A stretch of 64,000 nucleotides of DNA from CBDHDJ01 sp965261645 (GTDB lineage Bacteria > Pseudomonadota > Alphaproteobacteria > SHVV01): contig CBDHDJ010000002.1 of assembly GCA_965261645.1 (NCBI GenBank), positions 930,001 to 994,000 of the forward strand. Direction: 5' to 3'. Under the pieces are notes generated by a model that was given only the letters and a program-made list of their open reading frames with translations, had not been told where the DNA came from and searched no databases. This document shows positions 35,111 through 43,169 of this stretch, in pieces. A program made the translations under genes and the position numbers. Every line of letters starts with the position of its first letter. The stretch's first letter is position 1.

Positions 35111-35355
35111 CCCCAATTTCGCGATCCGCGGTAAACTACGCCTTTAGCCCAGATTCGGGTGATGTCGGCCCGATTCTTGCGTGGTTTGGGGCTCGGCAAA
35201 AACTGTAGGCACTCCCGATTGCGGCTCGCGGACCACTGTTGGGCGATGCCTCGCCGAGCACAGCCGAACGGCACGAATTTGCTGTATTGCGATTGCTGCC
35301 TCTTGACGCACATGCCATGGGAACCTCTGCCGTGACGAACGTTCTTGCCGCCGGA

Positions 35356-36036
35356 ATGAGTACGCTTCGTGCGTTGAGGCTCCGCGCCGCGAAACATCTC
35401 GCCATCGCAGTCCTGAGTGTCGCCTTCGCCGCTGCGGTGGTTCCTTCTTGCGGAGCCGAGGAAGTCGGCGTCGCCAACAAGGTGGTCAACGAGGTCTACG
35501 GCAACAGCGTGCTTAAGCGGATGAAGAGCGGTGAGCTGCTGGTCTTCAACCAGAAGATCCGAACCGGCGTCGAGAGCGCCGCCGATCTCATCTTCCTCGA
35601 TGACTCGGAGCTGGTGATCGGCGAACGGGCGGAGGTGACGATCGACGAGTTCGTCTACGATCCCGACACCAACGTGGCGAAAGGCGCGGTCAACGTCGCC
35701 AAGGGCGTCCTTCGATTCGCCTCGGCCTCGGCGAAACTCGACGTCAGCCTCAAGACGCGGACCGCCACGATCGGCATTCGGGGCACGGTCTTCGATGTGC
35801 TTGCCTCCTCCCGCTCGACGGAGATCGCGGTTCTCGAGGGCGCCGTCGAGGTCGTCTCGCGATTCGGCACGGAGATCGTAAATCAGGGCCAGGTGTTGTC
35901 CGTCTCCGATACTGGCGGTCCCTCTCTTTCGACACGAGCCTCGGATGAGATGCGCACGGCGGTATCGCGGATGTTTGCGACGTTGGGACCGGTTGACGAC
36001 GCGGGGAGCTATACCCGAAAGTTGGTGATGGGATGA
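35356..36036 (+). pseudogene. FecR-domain half of an IS256-disrupted FecR-cyclophilin fusion
   Basis: N-terminal part of an exported protein. A signal sequence (LAIAVLSVAFAAAVVPSCGA) is followed by a FecR domain of about 150 residues (FNQKIRTGVESAADLIFLDDSELVIGERAEV and TATIGIRGTVFDVLAS...EIAVLEGAVEVV). After VDDAG at 36005 the last nine residues and the stop come from the IS256 element. The ATG at 35356 gives the best signal peptide; other starts (35239 TTG, 35317 ATG) are possible. The domain could still fold, but it has lost its partner domain. Confidence 0.85.
35997..36005. repeat. 9-bp target duplication of IS256, left copy
   Basis: CGACGCGGG at 35997-36005 is repeated exactly at 37387-37395, directly outside the inverted ends of the IS256-family element. 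Eight to nine bp duplications are the rule for this family. Confidence 0.9.
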
Positions 36037-37386
36037 GATGAGGGCGGCGTATCCTGGCGATGTTGGAGTCGCCATTTTCCACGAAGGAGGGATACGCCAT
36101 GAGAGAGGATACAGTCGTCCAGCTTCGCCAACCAGGATCATTTGAGGACGATCCGCTGACGGGGGTTTTGCGTCTTGGTGCGCGGCGTTTACTTGGGCAA
36201 GCGGTGGCGGCGGAAGTTGCCGGTTTTGTCGAGGCGTATGCGCATCTGACGGACTCGGCCGGCCGCCGTCGGATCGTACGCCACGGGCATTTGCCGGAGC
36301 GCGAGATCCAGACCGGCATTGGTCCGGTTGCGGTGCGCTGTCCCAGGGTGCGCGACCGAGGCGCCGGCGAGACGGGGCCGCGGGTTCGCTTCACCTCACG
36401 GATCTTGCCTCCCTATCTCAGGCGCGCCAAGTCGATCGAGGAACTCCTGCCCTGGCTTTATCTGAAGGGCATCTCCACGGGCGATTTCTGCGCGGCGCTT
36501 GCGGCGCTCTTGGGGCCCGAGGCGCCGGGGCTCTCGGCCTCGACCATTGCCCGCCTCAAGGAGGTCTGGCAAGGCGAGCTGGAGCATTGGCAACGGCGCG
36601 ATCTCTCGGCCAAGCGTTATGTCTACTTCTGGGCCGAGGGCGTCTACTTCTCACCACGGCTCGACCATGACAAGCAATGCATGTGCGTGATCATCGGTGC
36701 CGACGAGCTGGGCCGCAAGGAGCTGCTGGCGATCGCCGACGGCTACCGGGAGAGCGCCCAGTCCTGGCGCGAAGTGCTGCTCGATCTCAAGCGCCGCGGC
36801 CTGGCGATTGCGCCCGAGCTGGCCACCGGCGACGGGGCGCTCGGTTTCTGGAAAGCCTTGCGCGAGGTCTACGGGACGACGCGCGAGCAGCGCTGTTGGG
36901 TGCACAAGACCGCCAACGTGCTCAACAAGCTCCCGAAGTCCGTCCAGCCACGCGCCAAGCAGCACCTACAGGACATCTGGATGGCCGAGACCCGCGCGGT
37001 GGCCGAGAAGGCCTTCGACTTCTTCCTCGAGGCCTATGGCCCCAAGTACGACAAAGCGGTGGCCTGCCTGGCCAAGGACCGCGACGTGTTGCTCGCCTTC
37101 TACGACTTCCCGGCCGAGTACTGGAAGCACATTCGCACCACCAATCCCATCGAAAGCACCTTTGCGACCGTGCGCCTCAGGACCACCAAGACCAAGGGCT
37201 GCCTCAGCCGCATGACGGCGCTCACCATGGTCTTCAAGCTGTGCCAGTCGGCCAGCAAGAAGTGGCGTCGCCTGGACGGCTCGCACCAGATCGCCGACAT
37301 CATTCAAGGCGTCAAATTCAAGGACGGAGAAAAGCTAACCGAACGCGCCACCTGAAACCTGCGTCACCAACTTTTGACAATAGCTC
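36006..37386 (+). mobile_element. IS256-family insertion sequence
   Basis: An element of 1381 bp beginning GAGCTATACCCGAAAGTTGG and ending with the imperfect inverted partner TCACCAACTTTTGACAATAG followed by CTC. It is bounded by a 9-bp direct repeat. One transposase gene fills it. Removing the element and one repeat joins the FecR and cyclophilin halves into a single open frame of 405 codons including the stop. Confidence 0.93.
36099..37355 (+). CDS. IS256-family transposase
   Basis: Mutator-type DDE transposase of 418 residues. Visible are the RRIVRHGHLPEREIQTGIGPVAVRCPRVRDR N-terminal part, YVYFWAEGVYFSPR (with the first catalytic acidic position shifted to E in this group, or at another nearby residue), ELATGDGALGFWKALREVYG, the CWVHKTANVLNKLP block and the C-terminal glutamate in TTNPIESTFATVRLRT. 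The ATG at 36099 follows GAAGGAGGG. It is full length and probably active. Confidence 0.93.
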   Translation: MREDTVVQLRQPGSFEDDPLTGVLRLGARRLLGQAVAAEVAGFVEAYAHLTDSAGRRRIVRHGHLPEREIQTGIGPVAVRCPRVRDRGAGETGPRVRFTSRILPPYLRRAKSIEELLPWLYLKGISTGDFCAALAALLGPEAPGLSASTIARLKEVWQGELEHWQRRDLSAKRYVYFWAEGVYFSPRLDHDKQCMCVIIGADELGRKELLAIADGYRESAQSWREVLLDLKRRGLAIAPELATGDGALGFWKALREVYGTTREQRCWVHKTANVLNKLPKSVQPRAKQHLQDIWMAETRAVAEKAFDFFLEAYGPKYDKAVACLAKDRDVLLAFYDFPAEYWKHIRTTNPIESTFATVRLRTTKTKGCLSRMTALTMVFKLCQSASKKWRRLDGSHQIADIIQGVKFKDGEKLTERAT

Positions 37387-37395
37387 CGACGCGGG
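37387..37395. repeat. 9-bp target duplication of IS256, right copy
   Basis: CGACGCGGG, identical to 35997-36005. On both sides its first C is the third base of a codon, which is why the reading frame is restored when the element is removed. Confidence 0.9.
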
Positions 37396-37960
37396 CCGGG
37401 CGGTCCAGTGGGCCTCGCAACAGGGCGAGGCGCATAGCACCACGACACCAAGCGCCACCGATTCAGCCGTTTTGACCCAGGTCGTAAGTGGCAAGGACCT
37501 CGAAAATCTTCTTTTTCTGGATCTCGTCTACGGCCGCGTGGTGATCGAGATGCGACCCGATCTTGCTCCGCGCCACGTCGCGCGCGTCAAGCAGCTCGCC
37601 CGCCAAGGGTTCTACGATGGCCTGATGTTCCACAACGTGGTGCGGGGCTTCGCCGCCGAGACCGGCGATCCGACGAGCACCGGCACCGGTGGCTCGGGCA
37701 CGACCATCCCCGCTGAATTATCCGAGGAGCCCTTTCTGAGCGGCGTCGTCGGCATGAAGCACGGGCTCGACGAGCCCGACAGCGCGGACAGCCAGTTTTT
37801 TGTCCTCTTTGGGCCGGCGCCACATCTCGGCGGCGAATATACCGTTTGGGGCCAGGTCATATTCGGCATGCAGTACGTCGATCTGCTCAACACCGGACAG
37901 CCGCCGCGGAATCCCGACCGCATCATTAAATTGCAAGTGGCGGCTGACGCGGCCAGCTGA
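37387..37960 (+). pseudogene. cyclophilin-like PPIase half of the disrupted fusion
   Basis: C-terminal part of the interrupted gene. A cyclophilin domain runs from about 37490 (LLFLDLVYGRVVIEMRPDLAPRHVARVKQLARQGFYDG) to the stop. SADSQFFVLFGPAPHLGGEYTVWGQVIFGM is typical. The usual FHR catalytic arginine is asparagine here (FHN), and the FMIQGGD region reads FAAETGD, so isomerase activity is doubtful even in the ancestor. No good start codon lies at the new 5' end. The open frame extends upstream through the transposase gene only by chance. Confidence 0.85.
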
Positions 37961-37986
37961 TTCGGGGTAAACAAAGCCTCAGGACG

Positions 37987-39828
37987 ATGGCTGACCGATG
38001 GCGCCAATACGCGGCGGCTGATCCGCGCGCTTTCCCGCGCGGCCCGGAGTGGGTCCGTGGCGTTGCGCGCGCGCTTGGCGCGCTGGCCGGCTTCGCCCTC
38101 GTGTCCGCCTGCAGCCTGGATCCTCTCGAACGAAATGATACGGCGCGACAAACGACGGAGTACATTCAAGTCGCGTCATCCGAGGTCATCTCAAGAATCA
38201 ACGAGCCGGGCGATGCGGTTGAGTCCCCGCTCGGCAGCTATCTGGCGGCCAAATTCGCGCGCGCGACGGGTGACACGGCGGCTGCGGCCGATTTCCTCGG
38301 CGAGGCGCTGGCCGCTGATCCCGAGAACAGCGATCTTCTCAACGATACGTTCCGCGTGTCTTTGGCCGACGGCCGGGTGACGGACGCCGCGGAGCTCGCC
38401 GCGGCGCTCGTCAAGGCCAACCCGCGCGCCGGGCTGGCGAATGTCGTGCTGGCGGTCGTCGCGGTGAAGCGGGGCAATCTCGAGGCGGCGCTCGGTCGGC
38501 TCAACAAGGCTTCGACGCGGCGGTTCAACGCTCTTGTCGTGCCGATGGTGACGGCGTGGTGCCTGACAGGTCAGGACAAGCCGGACGATGCCATAAAACA
38601 GCTCGCAGGCCTCTCCAAGCGCAAGTCCTTCGAGGTGTTCCGGCTGTACCACACAGCACTGATCCAGGATTTCGCCGGCCGGGCGACGGAGGCGGAAGCC
38701 ACTTACCGCGAGGGCCTTGAAGCCTCTGGCGGCGGGGGCACACGAATCGCAGAGGCCCTGGGCAACTTTCTCGAACGTGGCGGCCGCGCCGAGGATGCCA
38801 AAGCAGTCTATGGCGAGGTTTTGAAGGACGACCCCTCCGACGTGGTGTTCTCCGCCGCCGCCGAACGGGCCGGCGGAGGTCGCCCGCCCGAGGCGCTGGC
38901 CGCTGACGCGGCGGACGGCGTGGCCGAAGCGTTTTTCGGTCTGGCCGGCGTCCTGGCACAGGACACCGCGCTCGAGGATGCGGCGATCTATGTGCGGCTC
39001 GCCACCTACCTGCGGTCTGATTTTCCGGTCGCCCAGGCGTTGCTCGGCAACATTCTCGAAACCGCGGGCCGGTGGGAGGCCGCCATCGACCAATATGGGG
39101 CGATCGATTCGGATTCGCCCTATTCCTGGACGGCACAGGTGCGCGTCGCCACCAACCTCGAACGGCTCGAGCGCACCGACGAAGCCATCGCCCTATTGCA
39201 AAAACTCGCCAGTCAGCGCGCCGATCGTACCGATCCGCTGATCTCGCTCGGCGATCTTTATCGGGCGCAGGAGAAATGGGCCGAGGCCGTCAAGGAGTAC
39301 GACCGCGCGTTCGAACGCAAGGTGGAGTTCGCCGAGAACGATTGGACGCTCCTCTACACCCGCGGCATCGCGCTCGAACGCTCGCAGCAGTGGGACCGCG
39401 CCGAGGCGGATTTCCTGCGCGCGCTCGAGCTCAAGCCGGATCAGCCCCTGGTGCTCAACTATCTCGGCTACTCCTGGGTCGAGCAGGGCCGTCACCTCGA
39501 CAGTGCCCTCGAGATGATCCGTAAGGCTGTCGATCTCAGGCCGCGTGATGGCTATATCGTGGACAGCCTGGGTTGGGTGCTCTACCGCCTGGACCGGTAC
39601 GACGAGGCCGTCAGGCAGCTCGAGCGCGCAGTCGAGTTGAGGCCCGACGATCCGGTCATCAACGATCACCTGGGCGATGCCTTTTGGCGTACCGGCCGGC
39701 TGAACGAAGCGCGTTTCCAGTGGCACCGGGCGCTGTCTTTCGAGCCCGAGCCCGATCTCGTGCCCGCCATCGAGGAAAAGCTGGAGGATGGCCTGCCCGC
39801 GGTGGAGTCGAGCGCGGATGGCGGATGA
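37987..39828 (+). CDS. TPR-repeat lipoprotein
   Basis: Envelope protein of 613 residues. The lipobox LVSAC ends near residue 42. About ten tetratricopeptide repeats follow, the clearest near the C-terminus (NYLGYSWVEQGRHLDSALEMIRKAVDLRP, then VDSLGWVLYRLDRYDEAVRQLERAVELRPDDP). Such proteins scaffold multiprotein envelope complexes; the specific partner is unknown. The position between ETF-QO and ispE is conserved in alphaproteobacteria. Its stop overlaps the ispE start. Confidence 0.88.
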   Translation: MADRWRQYAAADPRAFPRGPEWVRGVARALGALAGFALVSACSLDPLERNDTARQTTEYIQVASSEVISRINEPGDAVESPLGSYLAAKFARATGDTAAAADFLGEALAADPENSDLLNDTFRVSLADGRVTDAAELAAALVKANPRAGLANVVLAVVAVKRGNLEAALGRLNKASTRRFNALVVPMVTAWCLTGQDKPDDAIKQLAGLSKRKSFEVFRLYHTALIQDFAGRATEAEATYREGLEASGGGGTRIAEALGNFLERGGRAEDAKAVYGEVLKDDPSDVVFSAAAERAGGGRPPEALAADAADGVAEAFFGLAGVLAQDTALEDAAIYVRLATYLRSDFPVAQALLGNILETAGRWEAAIDQYGAIDSDSPYSWTAQVRVATNLERLERTDEAIALLQKLASQRADRTDPLISLGDLYRAQEKWAEAVKEYDRAFERKVEFAENDWTLLYTRGIALERSQQWDRAEADFLRALELKPDQPLVLNYLGYSWVEQGRHLDSALEMIRKAVDLRPRDGYIVDSLGWVLYRLDRYDEAVRQLERAVELRPDDPVINDHLGDAFWRTGRLNEARFQWHRALSFEPEPDLVPAIEEKLEDGLPAVESSADGG

Positions 39829-40738
39829 GCGGAGTGCTGCCCCGCGTTTGATCCGCGAAACGGCGCCCGCCAAGATCAATCTTTATCTGCATATCCTCGG
39901 CCGCCGTGACGACGGGTTTCATCTAATCGATAGTCTCGTTGCGTTCGTTGACATCGGTGACGAATTGACGGCGACGCGCGCCCATGAAATTGCTTTGGAT
40001 GTTACGGGACCCTTCGCGGTTAGGCTGCGTTCGGGGAGCGACAACCTTGTGCTCGGATCCGCCCGGTCGCTCGCGGCCGCCTTTGGAATTGCCGAAGGGG
40101 CGCGACTCACTCTCACCAAGAATTTGCCCGTCGCGGCCGGATTGGGCGGAGGTTCGAGCGATGCGGCGGCCGCTCTACGAGCATTGGCCCGCCTGTGGGG
40201 CGTTGAGCTGGGAGACGAACGGGTGATGGATGTGGCGCGGGAGCTTGGGTCCGACGTGCCGGTCTGCGTGGACGGGCGCCCGGCTTTCATCGGTGGGATC
40301 GGGCACGACATCGAGCCCGCACCCGAGTTGCCCATGGCGTACATGGTGTTGGTCAATCCGGGCGTCGGGCTGGCGACGAAAGATGTTTATGGCGTCTTCG
40401 CGCGGTGTCGAGCGATCGGTGCGCGGGAGAGCGTGGAGCGATTGCGCGGTGCTATCGCCGACGTGCATGCGCTGGCCGATGCGCTCTGCGAGCGTGCGAA
40501 CGATCTCACCGTAGCGGCCGGTGTGCTGGTGCCGCAGGTCACGGCAGTTTTGTCCTTCCTGGAATCACTGCCGGGAGCGCTTGTGGTTCGCATGACCGGC
40601 AGCGGTCCGACCTGTTTTGCCCTGTTCGCCGAGATGGATGCCGCGGCGAAGGCGGCCGAAGCCTGTCGGGCGCACGAACCGAGCTGGTGGGTTGCTCGGG
40701 CCCGCCTCGCGGACCGGCCCGCGAGTGAAGCGGCATGA
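39818..40738 (+). CDS. ispE: 4-diphosphocytidyl-2-C-methyl-D-erythritol kinase
   Basis: GHMP kinase of the MEP isoprenoid pathway (306 residues). The N-terminal APAKINLYLHILGRRDDGFHLIDSLV is the substrate motif, LPVAAGLGGGSSDAAAALRAL the ATP-binding glycine loop and VVRMTGSGPTCFALF the third GHMP motif. The ATG at 39818 overlaps the TPR gene by 11 bp. The stop overlaps the next gene as ATGA. Confidence 0.95.
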   Translation: MADERSAAPRLIRETAPAKINLYLHILGRRDDGFHLIDSLVAFVDIGDELTATRAHEIALDVTGPFAVRLRSGSDNLVLGSARSLAAAFGIAEGARLTLTKNLPVAAGLGGGSSDAAAALRALARLWGVELGDERVMDVARELGSDVPVCVDGRPAFIGGIGHDIEPAPELPMAYMVLVNPGVGLATKDVYGVFARCRAIGARESVERLRGAIADVHALADALCERANDLTVAAGVLVPQVTAVLSFLESLPGALVVRMTGSGPTCFALFAEMDAAAKAAEACRAHEPSWWVARARLADRPASEAA

Positions 40739-41590
40739 TCGGTGAAGGATTGTTCGCGAAATTTGAATCGAGGCCGGCGCGATGCCGCATGGTCGTGGCG
40801 TGCTTATTTGTGATGGCCCTGTCCGCTTGTTTGACGCCGCCGTTCGATGCGCGCCCCGATCTCGTGCGAACCTGGGAGGAGGCGTGGGTCTATCTTCCGG
40901 CCGCTGAGGATGGCGAGGCACCCGTTGCCGCAAAAATCGAATCGGTGGGCGGTAAAGCGGCGGCACGAATCGCCCGGTTTCAGGAACGAGGCCCAAAACC
41001 ACCCGTCGTACTCTACCTGCACGGCTGTACGGGACTCGGTAACATCGTCTTCTTCGAGGCGTTGGCGCAAGCCGGTTATGTGGTGATCGCGCCCGACAGC
41101 ATGGCACGCGGGTTCCGGCCCTTGCAGTGCGATCCGAAGACAAAGACCGGCGGTCATAACCTGTTCGTTTACGATTTCCGTCTGGCCGAGATCAGCTACG
41201 CGCTCGAGCGGATGCGCGAGCTCAGCTGGATCGATCACGACAATCAGTATCTCGCCGGTACCAGCGAGGGCGGCGTGGCCGTGGCGCTCTACCGCGGTGG
41301 CGAGTTCCGGGCGCGAGTGATCGCCCAGTGGACCTGGCCGGGGCGATCCGATCGTGCAAGTTCTTGCCGCACCCTCCACTACGCCTGTTCTCGCCATCGT
41401 GCACGCCGACGATCCGTGGTATGGGCCGGAACGAACGGTCGACCAACAAGGTCTCTGCGGCGAGTTCATGGCGGGACGCTTGACTTCACGCTCGATCGTT
41501 CTTCGGTCCGGGGACGCCCACAATATTTTCGCCGACCCGGACAACGTTATGACAATCGTTAATTTTTTGACCCAACATGCTGATCACTAG
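40735..41590 (+). pseudogene. frameshifted alpha/beta-hydrolase lipoprotein (dienelactone-hydrolase-like)
   Basis: The first frame encodes a lipobox LSAC and an alpha/beta hydrolase with an oxyanion turn YLHGCTG and a nucleophile elbow AGTSEGG. Near 41340 the frame switches: one G too many in the GGGG run at 41340-41343. Restoring GGG continues as PGDPIVQVLAAPSTTPVLAIVHADDPW and ends with the catalytic histidine region GDAHNIF at 41590. As read, the product loses the acid and histidine. It overlaps ispE by 4 bp. Confidence 0.75.
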
Positions 41591-41817
41591 TTTAGGTTAA
41601 TCTGAAGGCGCGTTGAGAGCGAATCCTGTGGCCCAATTGCCACACGGCTCTGTGGTCCGAGCATCGGGTTGATGGGTACCAGCTTGCAACTTTGTCTTGA
41701 GGGCCTTAACATCCCGCAGAAGTGTCTTGGCCGTCCGTGTCCACGTTGTTGCGTGAGCGGCACAAAGGCGCTAGGGTTTTCATGAGTTTCATTGAGTTAT
41801 GCGTGGGGGCTCCGGGG

Positions 41818-42117
41818 ATGATCGTTAGACGAATTTTGACCGCGCTCTGCGTGGCGCTGGTGCTGGCGAGCGCGCCGAGCCTGGGCTTCGCGCAATCGCA
41901 GGCCGTGAAGACGGGAACCGGCGGCGCGGCGGGTCAGGAAGGTGAGGAAGCTGGAGCCGCCGGCGCGGGCGGTGGCGTTGCCGCGCGCACGATCGCAGCG
42001 GCCGTGGCCGTGGCAGCGGCCGTAGCAGTCGCAGTTGCGGCAGCGACGTCGGACGACGCCGCCGCTATCGTGACGACAACGTCGACCACCACGTCAACGT
42101 CAACATCGACGAACTAG
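41818..42117 (+). CDS. GfcA/YjbE-like small exported protein
   Basis: Protein of 99 residues: signal peptide (LTALCVALVLASAPSLGFAQ), a Gly/Ala/Glu-rich stretch, a very hydrophobic Ala/Val segment near residues 60-78, an acidic turn SDDAA and a Thr/Ser tail (TTTSTTTSTSTSTN). This is the architecture of E. coli GfcA and YjbE, small proteins of group 4 capsule/exopolysaccharide operons. The stop TAG is the CTAG used as the IS630/IS5 target. Its terminator now lies 2.4 kb away at 44575. The 227 bp upstream show no other gene. Confidence 0.65.
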   Translation: MIVRRILTALCVALVLASAPSLGFAQSQAVKTGTGGAAGQEGEEAGAAGAGGGVAARTIAAAVAVAAAVAVAVAAATSDDAAAIVTTTSTTTSTSTSTN

Positions 42118-42129
42118 AGCGTTTTCCTA

Positions 42130-42636
42130 TCATTTGCGGTCATAGCCGGCAGCAGCGAAGTAGTTTTCGCATTCCGTTGGTGTGAAGGTGTCGATGCCTT
42201 GGGCGATGGCGTCCCAGAGGTCATCGACGGTTCGGGCGGCGGTCTTTTTGAGGAAAGCCTTGAGCTTGGAGAAGGCCATTTCAATGGGGTTAAAGTCAGG
42301 GCTGTAGGGCGGCAGGAAGCGCAACTCTGCCGCGGCGACTTCGATGGCCGTGCGCACGGCGATGGGTTTGTGGGCGGGTAAGTTATCCATCACCACGATA
42401 TCGCCGGGTTTGAGCGTCGGGACCAAGACCTGCTCCACATAAGCGAGGAAGGCGGCACCATGCATGGCACCGTCGAGCACCATGGGCGCGGTCATGCCTT
42501 CAAGGCGGAGCGCGCCAACGAAGGTCGTCGTCTTCCAGTGTCCATGAGGCACCGGTGCTTGGCAACGCTCGCCCCGTGGCGCCCGGCCGTAACGCCGGGC
42601 CATCTTGGTCGAAGCGCCGGTCTCGTCAATGAACAC
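42130..42636 (-). CDS. IS630 transposase, catalytic reading frame, copy 2
   Basis: Same 168-residue DDE part as copy 1, ending AAGYDRK instead of AAGYDHK. The catalytic blocks FIDETGAST, DNLPAHK and FNPIEMAF are intact. Confidence 0.85.
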   Translation of the reverse strand: MFIDETGASTKMARRYGRAPRGERCQAPVPHGHWKTTTFVGALRLEGMTAPMVLDGAMHGAAFLAYVEQVLVPTLKPGDIVVMDNLPAHKPIAVRTAIEVAAAELRFLPPYSPDFNPIEMAFSKLKAFLKKTAARTVDDLWDAIAQGIDTFTPTECENYFAAAGYDRK

Positions 42637-42697
42637 CAGCCGCTCGGGCTTCAGATCGGGTTGGGCGTCGAACCAGGCCTGCCGGCGGCGCAGGACG

Positions 42698-43078
42698 TCA
42701 GCTCGCTGTTGCTCGCAGGCGTGCGCGGTTTTTTTTGAACGTCATGCCGTGCCGGTCGAGCAGCCGCCAGACCGTGCTTTGGGCCACCGTCAAGCCATGC
42801 CCCGCGTCCAGGTGTGCCGCGATCTCGCCCAAGGTGATGTCCGGCGTCTCGTCAACCAGCGCCAGGATTTCCTCGGCATGGGCCTCGATCCGGTGCGAGC
42901 GGTGGTCACCGCCTTGCGGCCTAGGCCCGACATCGCCCGTCCGCCGCCACCGATTCACCCATTTGATCGCCGTCGAGGCCGCAACCCCGAAGCGGCGCGC
43001 CGCCGAGCGCCGCGACAGGCCGCTGTCAACCGCCGATACAAGCCGTTCTCGAAGATCATTGGAAAGAGGTTTCGTCAT
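42698..43078 (-). CDS. IS630 transposase, N-terminal reading frame, copy 2
   Basis: Same 126-residue helix-turn-helix part as copy 1, with Met in place of Ile just before the tract of eight A residues. The frame break at that tract is identical to copy 1, arguing that it belongs to the element and is not random decay. Confidence 0.85.
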   Translation of the reverse strand: MTKPLSNDLRERLVSAVDSGLSRRSAARRFGVAASTAIKWVNRWRRTGDVGPRPQGGDHRSHRIEAHAEEILALVDETPDITLGEIAAHLDAGHGLTVAQSTVWRLLDRHGMTFKKNRARLRATAS

Positions 43079-43169
43079 GCAGGCTGGCCTCCTCCACCAG
43101 CCCACATCTTGAATCAGAAATTCGATCCCATGGGAATCCCAAAAAGAATCCGTCAGCTCAGAAAATGCT

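Noticed and set aside
35111..35355. A short gene between ETF-QO and the FecR gene
   Set aside because: An in-frame TTG at 35239 extends the FecR frame, but that extension lacks a signal peptide start and a ribosome-binding site. No other coding signal was found.
36677..37386. An N-terminal extension of the cyclophilin fragment through the transposase gene
   Set aside because: The frame is open by chance; the sequence is a shadow of the IS256 transposase with no plausible protein features.
41988..42110. A simple-sequence DNA repeat region
   Set aside because: The Ala/Val and Thr/Ser repeats are protein-level low complexity of the GfcA/YjbE type, encoded by mixed codons, not a microsatellite.
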